A DNA stretch of 64,000 nucleotides, taken from assembly GCA_938084575.1 (NCBI GenBank), contig CALKFG010000001.1, positions 62,001 through 126,000 on the forward strand. The letters run 5' to 3'. Source of the stretch: an uncultured Hyphomonadaceae bacterium. Its GTDB lineage: Bacteria; Pseudomonadota; Alphaproteobacteria; Caulobacterales; Hyphomonadaceae. Both the position numbers and the translations under genes were made by a program. A model generated the notes under the pieces. The model ran no database searches. It had not been told where the DNA came from and worked only from the letters and a program-made list of their open reading frames with translations. Positions 36,234-44,902 of this stretch are shown piece after piece; position 1 is the stretch's first letter, and every line of letters begins with the position of its first letter.

Positions 36234-37034
36234 ATGATGAGCGTCATAAAACTCGAGAAGCAGGGCCAGATTGCGCTGCTGACCCTGACCCGGCCGGACA
36301 TGATGAATGCCCTCGGACAGGAAGGCGATGGCGCCGATGTCGTCGCCGCCTGTGCCGAGATCGAGGCCGATCCCGGCATTCGGTGTACCATTCTGACCGG
36401 CGAAGGGCGGGCCTTTTCCGCCGGCGGTGATGTCAAGGCCATGAAAAGCCGGACCGGTGCCTTCGGGGGCTCGGCCTATGACATTCGAGAGGGCTACCGG
36501 CGCAATATCCACCAGATCGTCAAGGCCCTGTACAATCTGGAAACCCCGCTGATCGCCGCAGTCAATGGTGCCGCCATCGGGCTTGGCTGTGATGTCGCCT
36601 GTATGGCGGATGTCCGTCTGGCCTCTGACCGGGCAAAATTTGGGGTCACTTTTCTCAAGCTTGGCCTGATCCCGGGCGATGGCGGAGCCTGGCTCCTGCC
36701 CCGCATGATCGGCGCCAGCCGCGCCGCGGAATTGCTGTTCACCGGGGATGTGATCGATGCCGCCACCGCGGCGGACTGGGGCCTCGTCTCGCGTGTTGTT
36801 CCCGGCGAGTCGCTGATGGAGGAAGCCATGGCTCTCGCTCACCGCATGGCAGGGCAGCCCCCGCAGGCCCTGCGCCTGGCCAAGACGCTGATGCGCCATG
36901 GCACCACGTCATCCTATGAAACCCTCATGGAAATGTCGGCCGCCGCCCAGGCGCTGATGCACCAGACCGAAGATCATATGGAAGGGGTCGATGCGATCCT
37001 GGAGAAGCGGTCTCCGCACTTCACAGGCCGCTAA
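36234..37034 (+). CDS. Enoyl-CoA hydratase/crotonase family protein
   Basis: A 266-residue crotonase. The oxyanion segment AFSAGGDVKAMK and the loop VNGAAIGLGCDVACMADVRLAS are present. Compared with rat enoyl-CoA hydratase, the first catalytic Glu position is Phe (FGVTFLKLG), while the second Glu is kept (RAAELLFTGD), so it has one of the two. The pattern FGVTFLKLGLIPGDGGAWLLPR marks a common crotonase subfamily in proteobacteria. ATG 36234 and 36237 are both possible after AAGGAAG. It is the probable hydration step after the flanking dehydrogenases. Confidence 0.9.
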   Translation: MMSVIKLEKQGQIALLTLTRPDMMNALGQEGDGADVVAACAEIEADPGIRCTILTGEGRAFSAGGDVKAMKSRTGAFGGSAYDIREGYRRNIHQIVKALYNLETPLIAAVNGAAIGLGCDVACMADVRLASDRAKFGVTFLKLGLIPGDGGAWLLPRMIGASRAAELLFTGDVIDAATAADWGLVSRVVPGESLMEEAMALAHRMAGQPPQALRLAKTLMRHGTTSSYETLMEMSAAAQALMHQTEDHMEGVDAILEKRSPHFTGR

Positions 37035-37117
37035 ACAGGCCTTTCCCTTGGTCAGGGCTTGTCGTGCCCGGCTGGGGGCATAGGGTAATCATCTCAGAAA
37101 ATCAGAAGGAATCGGCT

Positions 37118-37408
37118 ATGATCGGCATTGTTGCAGAGCTTGAAATCAAGGATGGCAAGCAGGAAGAATTCGAGACTGTGGGCAAAGATCTGATGGCCAG
37201 GGTCAAGGCGAATGAGCCGGGCTGTACGGCCTATCAGCTTTATAAAAAGAAAGGGTCAGAGACGACCTATATCTTCATGGAGCAGTACAGCTCCAAGGAG
37301 GCCCTCGCTGCGCACGGTCAGACCGATTATTTCAAGGCCGCCCAGCCGGGACTTGGCGCCTGCCTCGCTGGCCCTCCCCGCATCGAAATGTTTGATATCG
37401 TCGAATAG
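37118..37408 (+). CDS. Antibiotic biosynthesis monooxygenase (ABM) domain protein, YgiN-like
   Basis: A 96-residue dimeric ferredoxin-like fold protein. MIGIVAELEIKDGKQEEFETV and the later TYIFMEQYSSKEALAAHGQTDYFK match the ABM/putative quinol monooxygenase family, which includes heme-degrading and quinol-oxidising proteins. Function here is unclear. The ATG at 37118 follows AAGGAATC. Its place between acyl-CoA dehydrogenase genes suggests a role in the same catabolic operon. Confidence 0.85.
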   Translation: MIGIVAELEIKDGKQEEFETVGKDLMARVKANEPGCTAYQLYKKKGSETTYIFMEQYSSKEALAAHGQTDYFKAAQPGLGACLAGPPRIEMFDIVE

Positions 37409-37417
37409 GAGTCCGGC

Positions 37418-38641
37418 ATGGACCTGACCTTTACCGAAGAGGACCGCGCCTTCCAGACCGAAGTGCGTGACTGGATCGAGACCCATTACACACCGGATCT
37501 GCGGGCGCGCAATGCCCTGTCGAAGAATGGCTACCTGGCCAAGGATGACATGGTGAGCTGGCAGAAGAAGCTGTATGATCGCGGCTGGATTGCGCCGAAC
37601 TGGCCGGAAAAATTTGGTGGTGCCGGCTTCACGGCGACCCAGAAATATATTTTTGGCATGGAAATGGCGGCGGCTGGCACGCCGTCAACCAGCCCTATGG
37701 GGCTGTCCATGGTGGCGCCTGTGATCATGGCCTTTGGCTCGGACGCGCAGAAGCAGAAACACCTGCCGCCGATATTGTCCTCGGATATCTGGTGGTGCCA
37801 GGGCTATTCCGAACCGGGCAGCGGGTCCGACCTGGCAAGCCTGCAGATGAGCGCCGTGCGGGACGGCGATGACTATGTCCTCAATGGGTCGAAAATCTGG
37901 ACAACGCACGCCCAGTGGGCCGACTGGATCTTTTGCCTGGTGCGCACCTCGCGTGACGGCAAGCCGCAGGAGGGGATCAGTTTCATCATCTTCCCGATGG
38001 ACCTGCCCGGGATCTCGGTCTCGGCGCTGCCCACTCTGGATGGCCCGTCTGACAATCAGCAGGAGATCAATCAGGTCTATTTTGAGAACGTCCGGGTGCC
38101 GATCAAGGACTCCCTGATTGGCGAGGAGAATAAGGGCTGGACCTATGCCAAATATCTGCTGCAGTTCGAGCGGGGAAATGCCTATGCACCCGGCCTGCGC
38201 AACGCTTTGTCCAAAACCAAGAAAATCGCCCGGATTGAGCAGGCTGACGGCCGTCCACTGCTGCAAGATGCCGATTTTGCCCGCAAGGTCGCCAATCTGG
38301 AAATGAAGATTGAAAGCCTGAACGCCACCGAGCTGCGGATTTTCTCGGCTCTGTCGGCGGGCGAAGCGGTCGGACCGGAAAGCTCGATGCTGAAATGTGC
38401 CGGCTCTGAGATGCAGCAGGCCATTAGCGAGCTGACCCTGGAAGCGGTGGGGGGCTATGCCGCACCCTTTGTTCAGGACACGTTCGCCCTGGCGCGGGCC
38501 GGAACAAATGAGACCATGGGAACGCCGGATCATGCGGCCCCGGCCGCTCCGAGCTATTTCAATTACCGGAAGACATCCATCTATGCCGGCTCGAATGAGA
38601 TCCAGCGGAACATCATGACCAAGATGGTGCTGGGTCTCTAG
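37418..38641 (+). CDS. Acyl-CoA dehydrogenase
   Basis: A 407-residue paralogue of the enzyme encoded at 33659-34858, sharing WWCQGYSEPGSGSDLASL, a WTTHAQWADW segment and the C-terminal SIYAGSNEIQRNIMTKM. The MCAD-type glutamate position is again not Glu (Ala-Gly), and an FERGNAY helix holds a candidate base. A GGAGTCCGGC site precedes the ATG, nine bases after the ABM gene. Having two large-type dehydrogenases plus one small-type suggests one pair plus a separate specificity, or alternative partners. Confidence 0.92.
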   Translation: MDLTFTEEDRAFQTEVRDWIETHYTPDLRARNALSKNGYLAKDDMVSWQKKLYDRGWIAPNWPEKFGGAGFTATQKYIFGMEMAAAGTPSTSPMGLSMVAPVIMAFGSDAQKQKHLPPILSSDIWWCQGYSEPGSGSDLASLQMSAVRDGDDYVLNGSKIWTTHAQWADWIFCLVRTSRDGKPQEGISFIIFPMDLPGISVSALPTLDGPSDNQQEINQVYFENVRVPIKDSLIGEENKGWTYAKYLLQFERGNAYAPGLRNALSKTKKIARIEQADGRPLLQDADFARKVANLEMKIESLNATELRIFSALSAGEAVGPESSMLKCAGSEMQQAISELTLEAVGGYAAPFVQDTFALARAGTNETMGTPDHAAPAAPSYFNYRKTSIYAGSNEIQRNIMTKMVLGL

Positions 38642-38658
38642 ACCGGGTCACCCGTCCG

Positions 38659-38698
38659 ATCGGGCAGGGTCTGACAAAAATGTCATGCCTTGCCCGAT
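38659..38698 (+). terminator. Long hairpin after third acyl-CoA dehydrogenase
   Basis: An 18-base arm (38659-38676) is nearly complementary to 38681-38698 around an AAAA loop; only about three positions mismatch. It starts 18 bases after the stop at 38641 and ends before the Deg protease gene. There is no T-run, but the stability and position suggest the end of the catabolic operon. Confidence 0.55.
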
Positions 38699-38733
38699 TG
38701 CATCCCCGCTCATGCCGGAATAGAGCCACATTC

Positions 38734-40182
38734 ATGGTTCAGTATCTGGCAATGACCAAGCACGTGTCGAAAGTGTTGATCGGGATCGTCCTGATCCTCG
38801 CTGTCCTGATTGTGGCCGTTCTCAGCCCGTTATTTGCCCGTCCGGCCGTGGCGGAGCCGGAGCGGCTGAAAAAGGTGCCGGCCGATCAGCGCCAGATCGA
38901 AATGAGCTATGCGCCACTGGTGGAGCAGGCTTCGCCCGCCGTGGTCAATGTCTACACCAAGAAAGTTGTGCGCCGCGGCGACATTATGCGGGATATTTTC
39001 GGCCGGCGCTTCACCACCGGCAGCGGCACCGAAGAGCGGGTTCAGAACTCGCTCGGCTCGGGCGTCATCGTCGCGCCGGACGGGGTGATCGTGACCAATC
39101 ATCACGTGATTGACGGCGCCGATGAATTTCTCGTTGTCCTGTCGGACCGGCGGGAATATGCCGCCGAGCTGATCCTGGCGGATGAGCGCACCGACCTGGC
39201 GGTGATGCGGATCGATATCGGCGATGAAAGCCTGCCGGCACTGGCCTATGCCGATACACGGAATGTCGCGGTCGGGGACCTGGTCCTGGCCATCGGCAAT
39301 CCATTCGGGGTCGGGCAGACGGTAACCAGCGGGATCATCTCGGCAACCGCGCGGACCGATGTCGGCGTCTCAGACTATGCGTTTTTCCTGCAGACCGATG
39401 CGGCCGTGAACCCGGGAAATTCCGGCGGCGCGCTGGTCAACACACGCGGGGAGCTGGTTGGCGTCAACACGGCGATTTTTTCCCGGTCCGGCGGCTCGAA
39501 TGGCATCGGCTTCGCCATTCCCTCGGAAATGGTCCGGCGGGTCGTGGATGCCGCGGTCAATGAAGGGCGCATTGTGCGGCCATGGCTTGGCCTGAAAGGG
39601 CAGGCGGTGACCTTTGACATTGCCCGGGCCCAGGGGCTGACGCGCCCGGTCGGCGTGATTGTCTCGGAGGTTTACGATAATGGCCCGGCGGACCGGGCCG
39701 GATTGCGCCGCGGCGATCTGGTGATCCGCATTGATGGCCGCGAAGTGTTCGACGAAAAGGGCCTGAAATTCATGGCGGCAACCCGTTCGGTCGGTGAGGT
39801 CGCCGTCCTCGACGTGCTGCGGGGCGGGCAGGACCGCGAGGTCACAGTCGAGCTGGATGTCCCACCCGGCGCCAAGGAGGCCGAGCTGGTCCTGTTGCAG
39901 GGGCGCCACCCCTTTACCGGTGCGGAAGTGGCGGAGCTGTCGCCGCGACTGGCCGAGGAGCTGGGCCGCGATCCGTTCGAGTCGGGCGTGCTGGTGACGC
40001 GGATCATGAACCGCGCCTTTGCCTGGCGCTTCCTGCGTCCCGGTGACATCATCCTGTCGGTCGATGGCCAGGCGATCCAGTCGGTCCAGACGCTCGAGAG
40101 GACGCTCGATCGCGGCTCGGGGCGCTGGCAGATCGTCATTGACCGCAATGGCCGCAGGATTTCCGGCGCAATTACGCTCTGA
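38734..40182 (+). CDS. Deg/HtrA family periplasmic serine protease
   Basis: A trypsin-like envelope quality-control protease with two C-terminal PDZ domains. A signal anchor (VLIGIVLILAVLIVAVLSPLFA) opens the protein, and the catalytic triad is visible in TNHHVIDGADEF, DLAVMRIDIGD and NPGNSGGALVN. PDZ domains cover roughly the last 200 residues (SEVYDNGPADRAGLRRGD and the final ILSVDGQAIQS). Length is about 482 residues. The start at 38734 or the ATG at 38752 are both possible; neither has a strong ribosome site. It is probably transcribed separately from the upstream operon. Confidence 0.93.
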   Translation: MVQYLAMTKHVSKVLIGIVLILAVLIVAVLSPLFARPAVAEPERLKKVPADQRQIEMSYAPLVEQASPAVVNVYTKKVVRRGDIMRDIFGRRFTTGSGTEERVQNSLGSGVIVAPDGVIVTNHHVIDGADEFLVVLSDRREYAAELILADERTDLAVMRIDIGDESLPALAYADTRNVAVGDLVLAIGNPFGVGQTVTSGIISATARTDVGVSDYAFFLQTDAAVNPGNSGGALVNTRGELVGVNTAIFSRSGGSNGIGFAIPSEMVRRVVDAAVNEGRIVRPWLGLKGQAVTFDIARAQGLTRPVGVIVSEVYDNGPADRAGLRRGDLVIRIDGREVFDEKGLKFMAATRSVGEVAVLDVLRGGQDREVTVELDVPPGAKEAELVLLQGRHPFTGAEVAELSPRLAEELGRDPFESGVLVTRIMNRAFAWRFLRPGDIILSVDGQAIQSVQTLERTLDRGSGRWQIVIDRNGRRISGAITL

Positions 40183-40206
40183 TCCCGATCCGGGGGCAGG
40201 GGTCAG
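40179..40206 (+). terminator. Hairpin overlapping the Deg protease stop codon
   Basis: CTGATCCC (40179-40186, including the stop TGA) pairs with GGGGTCAG (40199-40206) with one G-U pair and a 12-base loop. No T-run follows. It may stabilise the mRNA end or act as a weak terminator before the dipeptidase gene. Confidence 0.4.
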
Positions 40207-40284
40207 CTGATATTCAACGGGATCTGCCTCTTGCGTGTCCCGCAGGCTTCTGATCGATTGCGTCGAAATCGTTGGGAGGATGCA

Positions 40285-41565
40285 ATGGGAAAAGTGATGC
40301 GGGCCTTGGGCCTGACGGGTCTGGCCCTTCTGGCCGCAGCGTGCGCGGAGCAGCCGCAGGACGCCGTTGGCAGCCAGGTCGTCGGCCAGCAGGACGTCTC
40401 CGCGTCCTACCTGCATGACCGGCTGATGGTGCTGGACAGCCATCTTGATACGCCGGCCTATTTTCATGGCGGCGACTATGTCTTTTCAGACCGCGGCAGC
40501 TGGTCTGAGGATGGCACCAATGTCGACCTGCCGCGCATGAATGAAGGCGGTCTCGATGGCGGCTTCTGGGTGATTTATACCGGGCAGGGGCCACTGACGC
40601 GGGAATCCTATGCCGCGGCGCGGACCTCGGCCCTGATGCGGCAGGCGGCCATTCGTGAATTTGCCGCCCGCTATGCTGACGAGGTTGAGCTGGCTTTTCG
40701 CGCCGAGGATGCGGCACGTATTCACGCCGCGGGCAAGAAGATCGTTTATCAGAGCATTGAGAATGCCTATCCCTTGGGTGAGGATATTGACCTGATGCAG
40801 ACGCTGTATGTCGGCGGTGTGCGGATGATCAGCCCGGCGCATTTCCGCAACAATCAGTTCGCTGACTCTGCGACGGATGTGTCGCCGGCCTATGATGGTC
40901 TGAGCCCGCTGGGCGAAGAGCTGGTGCGCGAAGCCAACCGCCTCGGCATGATCCTTGACGGATCGCATGCGGCTGACACGACTGTTTATGACATGATCGC
41001 GCTTTCAACGACCCCTATCATCCTGTCTCATAGCGGGCCCAGAGGCGTGTATGATCATCCGCGCAACGTGCCGGATGAGCTTTTGATCGCTCTGGCCGAC
41101 AGCGGCGGTGTGATCCAGGTCAATGGCCTCGGAAGCTATCTTGAAAAGCTGGTGCCGAGCCCCGAACGGGCGGCCGCGCTGGCGGCGCTGGAGACGGAGT
41201 TTGGGGGCAGCCTCTATGATCTGTCACCGGCGCAGCAGCAGGCTTACCGCGCTGCCCGGGATGTGCTGAACGCGCAGTTCCCGCCGCCCCGGTCGAGCTT
41301 TGAAACCTTTATGACCCATCTGTTGTATACGCTGGAGCTGGTGGGCCCGGATCATGTCGGACTCGGGGCCGATTGGGATGGCGGTGGCGGTGTCGACGGC
41401 ATGGAAGATGTCAGCCAGTTGCCGAAAGTGACCGCGCGGCTGCTCGAGGCCGGTTATACAGCGGAGGATCTGGAGAAGATCTGGGGCGGAAATATGATTC
41501 GCCTGCTTCAGGCCGCCGAAGCGGAAAGCCGCGCCGGCCTGACCTCGCCCGGCATCCCGCGCTAG
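40285..41565 (+). CDS. Dipeptidase, peptidase M19 (membrane dipeptidase) lipoprotein
   Basis: A zinc dipeptidase of the renal-dipeptidase family, 426 residues. A lipoprotein signal (LTGLALLAAAC) places it in the envelope. Metal ligands are visible in DSHLDTPAYF (HxD), the glutamate in QSIENAYPLG, HFRNNQFAD and LDGSHAADTTVYD; the SHSG and GADWDGGGGV segments complete the site. The ATG at 40285 follows GGGAGGATGCA. Such enzymes cleave dipeptides, some with D-residues. It is followed closely by the antiporter gene. Confidence 0.93.
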   Translation: MGKVMRALGLTGLALLAAACAEQPQDAVGSQVVGQQDVSASYLHDRLMVLDSHLDTPAYFHGGDYVFSDRGSWSEDGTNVDLPRMNEGGLDGGFWVIYTGQGPLTRESYAAARTSALMRQAAIREFAARYADEVELAFRAEDAARIHAAGKKIVYQSIENAYPLGEDIDLMQTLYVGGVRMISPAHFRNNQFADSATDVSPAYDGLSPLGEELVREANRLGMILDGSHAADTTVYDMIALSTTPIILSHSGPRGVYDHPRNVPDELLIALADSGGVIQVNGLGSYLEKLVPSPERAAALAALETEFGGSLYDLSPAQQQAYRAARDVLNAQFPPPRSSFETFMTHLLYTLELVGPDHVGLGADWDGGGGVDGMEDVSQLPKVTARLLEAGYTAEDLEKIWGGNMIRLLQAAEAESRAGLTSPGIPR

Positions 41566-41566
41566 G

Positions 41567-42949
41567 GTGGACGCGCTCAGTCTTCTGCCGCCGCTGCTGG
41601 CCCTGGCCGTGGCGGTCTGGACCCGCAATGTCTATCTGGCGCTGGGTCTGGCCATCTGGGTATCGGAGACGCTTCTGGCCGGGTTGAACCCGGTGCTGGG
41701 CGGGCTCGCCAGCATCGACCGGGGGGTCGGCGTATTTGCCAGCGAAGGCAATACCCGCATCCTTCTGTTCTGCCTGATCATCGGCGCGCTGATGGCCTAT
41801 ATGCGGACCTCGGGCGGTGTGGCGGCTATGGTCGCCTGGCTGCGCCACTCCGGTCTTGCCGCGACCCCGCGACGGGCCGGGCTTGTCACGGCGCTGTCGG
41901 GCGTGGTGATTTTTGTCGAGACCAATATCAGCCTCCTGTCGACCGGCCTTCTGGGACGGGGCTTGTTTGACCGTCTGAACATCAGCCGGGAAAGGCTGGC
42001 CTATATTATCGACTCGACCTGTTCGCCGGTCAGCATCCTGATCCTGCTGAATGGCTGGGGGTTCTTCATTCTCCAGCTGATGGCGGAAAATGGCGTCAGC
42101 GATCCACTCGCGGCTCTGGTCTGGACTGTTCCACTGAACTTCTATCCGTTGCTGACCCTCGGTCTGGTCTTTGTCACGGTCGGTTTAAACCGGACCTTTG
42201 GTCCGCTTGGCCGGCTCGAGGCCGGGCGCCGTGACGACCCCCGCGCCCCGGCGGACTCCGCTGGGCTTGTCGGGATCGACGCGCCACCGTCGCGCGCTGT
42301 GTATATGTGGCTGCCCATGCTGGTGCTGGTCGGGGGCACGCTGGGCTTCATGGCCTGGACCGGCAATGGCAATGTGCTGCGCGGGTCCGGATCGACCGCC
42401 ATACTCTGGTCTGTCGTGCTCGCGACCCTGACTGGATTTCTGGCCCTGGCCCGGTCCGGCCGGCAAAAGGGCATGCTGCTGCAGACCGGTTTTGACGGCA
42501 TGGCCGGCCTGTTGCCGGCCGTCACAGTGATTTTCCTGGCCTTTGTCCTGGGCAATTCTCTCTCGGCGCTGGGGACGGGGACCTATATCGCTGCGGTGGC
42601 GGCGCAGTTTCCGGCTCCGGCCCTGATCCCGGCGCTTCTTTTCCTCATTGCCGGATTTACCAGCTTCACCACCGGGACCAGCTGGGGGACCTATGGCATT
42701 CTGGTTCCGATTGCGGTGCCTCTGGCGCTGGGGGCCGGGATACCGCTGCCTCTGGCCATGGCGGCCGTGATGGGCGGCGGCGTTTTCGGCGACCATTGTT
42801 CGCCGATCTCCGACACCACCATCATCGCGTCGCTGGCGGCCGGGTGTGATCATTTTGATCATGTGCGCACCCAGCTGCCCTATGCGCTGCTCGCCGGGCT
42901 GGGGGCGACGCTGGCCTATGGTGTGGCCGGGCTGCTGGTCCACGTCTAG
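41567..42949 (+). CDS. Na+/H+ antiporter NhaC family protein
   Basis: A 460-residue integral membrane protein with about 11-12 helices. IDSTCSPVSILILLNGWGFF and the distal GTSWGTYGILVPIAVPLALGAG and GGGVFGDHCSPISDTTIIAS segments match the NhaC/ion-transporter superfamily. Related proteins exchange Na+ for H+ or transport small organic acids. It starts at a GTG one base after the dipeptidase stop, so both appear to be one unit, perhaps coupling peptide processing to uptake or ion balance. Confidence 0.87.
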   Translation: MDALSLLPPLLALAVAVWTRNVYLALGLAIWVSETLLAGLNPVLGGLASIDRGVGVFASEGNTRILLFCLIIGALMAYMRTSGGVAAMVAWLRHSGLAATPRRAGLVTALSGVVIFVETNISLLSTGLLGRGLFDRLNISRERLAYIIDSTCSPVSILILLNGWGFFILQLMAENGVSDPLAALVWTVPLNFYPLLTLGLVFVTVGLNRTFGPLGRLEAGRRDDPRAPADSAGLVGIDAPPSRAVYMWLPMLVLVGGTLGFMAWTGNGNVLRGSGSTAILWSVVLATLTGFLALARSGRQKGMLLQTGFDGMAGLLPAVTVIFLAFVLGNSLSALGTGTYIAAVAAQFPAPALIPALLFLIAGFTSFTTGTSWGTYGILVPIAVPLALGAGIPLPLAMAAVMGGGVFGDHCSPISDTTIIASLAAGCDHFDHVRTQLPYALLAGLGATLAYGVAGLLVHV

Positions 42950-42957
42950 CGCGGTGT

Positions 42958-42985
42958 GGCGGCACCGGCCCGCCGGGGCGCCGCC
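42958..42985 (+). terminator. GC-rich hairpin after the antiporter gene
   Basis: GGCGGC (42958-42963) pairs with GCCGCC (42980-42985) and encloses a smaller CCGG...CCGG pair. It lies nine bases after the stop. No T-run follows, so function as a terminator is plausible but unproven. Confidence 0.4.
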
Positions 42986-43009
42986 TCGGGGTCACCAAAG
43001 AGCCGCCGC

Positions 43010-43052
43010 GAAGCCGCTCTGATGCCGCCACGAAGCCGCTCTGATGCCGCAC
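43010..43052. repeat. Two tandem 21-22 base direct repeats
   Basis: A 22-base unit at 43010-43031 is followed at once by a 21-base copy at 43032-43052; they are identical apart from one missing C. The pair lies between the convergent antiporter and dienelactone hydrolase genes, in non-coding sequence. No function is apparent. Confidence 0.8.
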
Positions 43053-43094
43053 GAACGGGTCTGTGACTCTGCGCGCGCGGAATATCTGTCCCGC

Positions 43095-43805
43095 TTATAT
43101 CCCGTACAGTTCCGACAGGAAATCCAACAGGGCCGAATGGCTCCGACGGTCCGCGCCGGCATCGTACTGGGTGCCGAAATCCGGGTTCTGGGCGTCGGGA
43201 TTGGTGAAGGCGTGCAGGGTCGCGCCATAGGCATGCAGCTGCCAGTCGGCCTTGGCGGCAGTCATCTCCCGGGCAAAGGTCAGGACGTCGTCGGGCGTCG
43301 CCATCGGGTCGTCCCAACCATGCAGGGCGAGGATTTTCGCGGTAATGGTGGCACCCTCTGTATTGCCCGGCGCGCCGAACAGGCCGTGGAAGGAGACCAC
43401 GCCGTCAACCGCCATGCCGCAGCGGGCCATGTCGAGAACGGCCAGGCCGCCAAAGCAGAAGCCGATCGCGGAGGCCTTGCTGGCGCCGCTCTCCCGGCGG
43501 GCGACCTCGAGCGCGTGGGCCAGGCGGGCCTGCAGGAGCGGACGGTCGCTGGCCAGAGGCTGCATCAGGGCCTGGCATGCCTCGGTCGTCTCCCCGCGTT
43601 GGCCCTTGCCATAGACATCCAGTGCGAAGCCGGCATAGCCCCATTTGGCCAGCAGCTCTGCCTTGTCATGTTCGAACTTTGAGGCGCCGCCCCAGGCATG
43701 GGCAACGGCAATAACGGCTTTGGGTGGGCCGGCTGGCATGGCCAGGAACCCCTCATAGGTCTGGCCGTCCTGTTCATAGTCGATGATCTGAGATTGAACT
43801 GACAT
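43095..43805 (-). CDS. Dienelactone hydrolase family protein
   Basis: A 236-residue alpha/beta hydrolase of the dienelactone hydrolase group. The nucleophile is a cysteine in GFCFGGLAVLD, the acid is in LHGWDDPMATPD and the histidine is in LHAFTNPDA. Related enzymes open dienelactones from chlorocatechol breakdown, but many act on other esters. The ATG at 43805 gives the normal N-terminus. No aromatic ring-cleavage genes lie nearby, so the specific substrate is open. Confidence 0.92.
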   Translation of the reverse strand: MSVQSQIIDYEQDGQTYEGFLAMPAGPPKAVIAVAHAWGGASKFEHDKAELLAKWGYAGFALDVYGKGQRGETTEACQALMQPLASDRPLLQARLAHALEVARRESGASKASAIGFCFGGLAVLDMARCGMAVDGVVSFHGLFGAPGNTEGATITAKILALHGWDDPMATPDDVLTFAREMTAAKADWQLHAYGATLHAFTNPDAQNPDFGTQYDAGADRRSHSALLDFLSELYGI

Positions 43806-43899
43806 GTCGCGCTCCGCAGTGATAAAGGCATCAGCTGTAGCGAATGCCGTCTGGTCCGGCTAGGGGGCGCCAGAGCGGAGCTGCAGAGCGGGCCGCAGC

Positions 43900-44853
43900 C
43901 TAGTCGGTAATCAGCCCGATTTCCCGCAGCCGTTCCAGCAAATAGTCCAGCGCGGTGATTGGCGGTGCGTCGCGGCCGCCCTGGGCGAGGCAGACGGGCA
44001 GGGGTCTGATCAGCACGTCCGGGTTAAAATGAAGGAAGAAGGGTGTGGAATATCGCGGAAACCGGGACCGCTCCGGCGCCGGGTTGACGACCCGGTGCGT
44101 GGTGGACGGCAGCAGGCCGCCCGTCAGCCTCTGCAACATGTCGCCGCAATTGATGACCAGGGCACCGGGCGGCGGGTTCACGGCCAGCCATGTGCCAGAC
44201 CTGTGCAGGACTTCCAGTCCGGCTTCCTCTGCGCCGAGAAGCAAGGTGATGACATTGATGTCCTCATGTGCGCCGGCCCGGACGGAGCCGGCAGGCGGTG
44301 GTGTCATCTGGGGTGGGTAATGCAGCAGCCTGAGGATGGAATTACCCCATTTGATTCGGTCGTCAAACCAGTCTTCGGCAAGTCCGAGATGATGAGCGAC
44401 GCCTTTGAGAAGCGTGGCGCCAAACCCATCCAGCGCGCTGTAAAACGCGCGGGTGGCCGCATCGAAGCCGGGAATTTCCCTGACCTCTGGCGTCTCTTTC
44501 ATCACGTCCTGGAAGGGCGCATCCGGCGGAAGCACACGGCCCGTATGCCAGAACTCCTTGAGGTCGGCAGCCTCGGCATTCCTGGCATTTTCCGTTGCGA
44601 AAGGGGTATAGCCGCGCTGGCCCGCGCCATCGGGCTGGTAATAAGCGGCCTTGGTGGCGTCCGGCAGGTCGAAAAAATCCCGGGTCGCCGACATGGCGCG
44701 GTCGATCATGGCCTGCGGCAGCGGGTGGTCCTGGATCACGGCAAAGCCGGTTTCCCGAAAGGACTGACCCAGCTGGTCGGCAAAATCCTCGGGGTTCTGG
44801 TCCCAAAGCGAAAATGAAATCGGAGTAAAATAAGCCGTCATGACCGAGGTCAT
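43900..44853 (-). CDS. 2-oxoglutarate/Fe(II) oxygenase, isopenicillin N synthase-like
   Basis: A 317-residue non-heme iron oxygenase. The iron ligands appear as H-E-D in GAHEDINVITLLLG and the distal His in STTHRVVNP; the 2-oxoglutarate-binding R-x-S is RYS in RFPRYSTPFF. The N-terminal DIOX-type segment FRETGFAVIQDHPLP is present. Such bacterial proteins have varied, often unknown substrates. The ATG at 44853, with a GGAGGA site upstream, was preferred to a frame 46 residues longer. It lies 49 bases downstream of the glycine-zipper gene on the same strand. Confidence 0.9.
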   Translation of the reverse strand: MTSVMTAYFTPISFSLWDQNPEDFADQLGQSFRETGFAVIQDHPLPQAMIDRAMSATRDFFDLPDATKAAYYQPDGAGQRGYTPFATENARNAEAADLKEFWHTGRVLPPDAPFQDVMKETPEVREIPGFDAATRAFYSALDGFGATLLKGVAHHLGLAEDWFDDRIKWGNSILRLLHYPPQMTPPPAGSVRAGAHEDINVITLLLGAEEAGLEVLHRSGTWLAVNPPPGALVINCGDMLQRLTGGLLPSTTHRVVNPAPERSRFPRYSTPFFLHFNPDVLIRPLPVCLAQGGRDAPPITALDYLLERLREIGLITD

Positions 44854-44902
44854 AGGCGTTTCATCCTCCGGGGAAAAGAGTCTGTGTGACCTGAGGCTGC
44901 GA

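Noticed and set aside
43010-43052. CRISPR-like repeat pair
   Set aside because: Only two directly adjacent copies without spacers, and no cas genes in the window.
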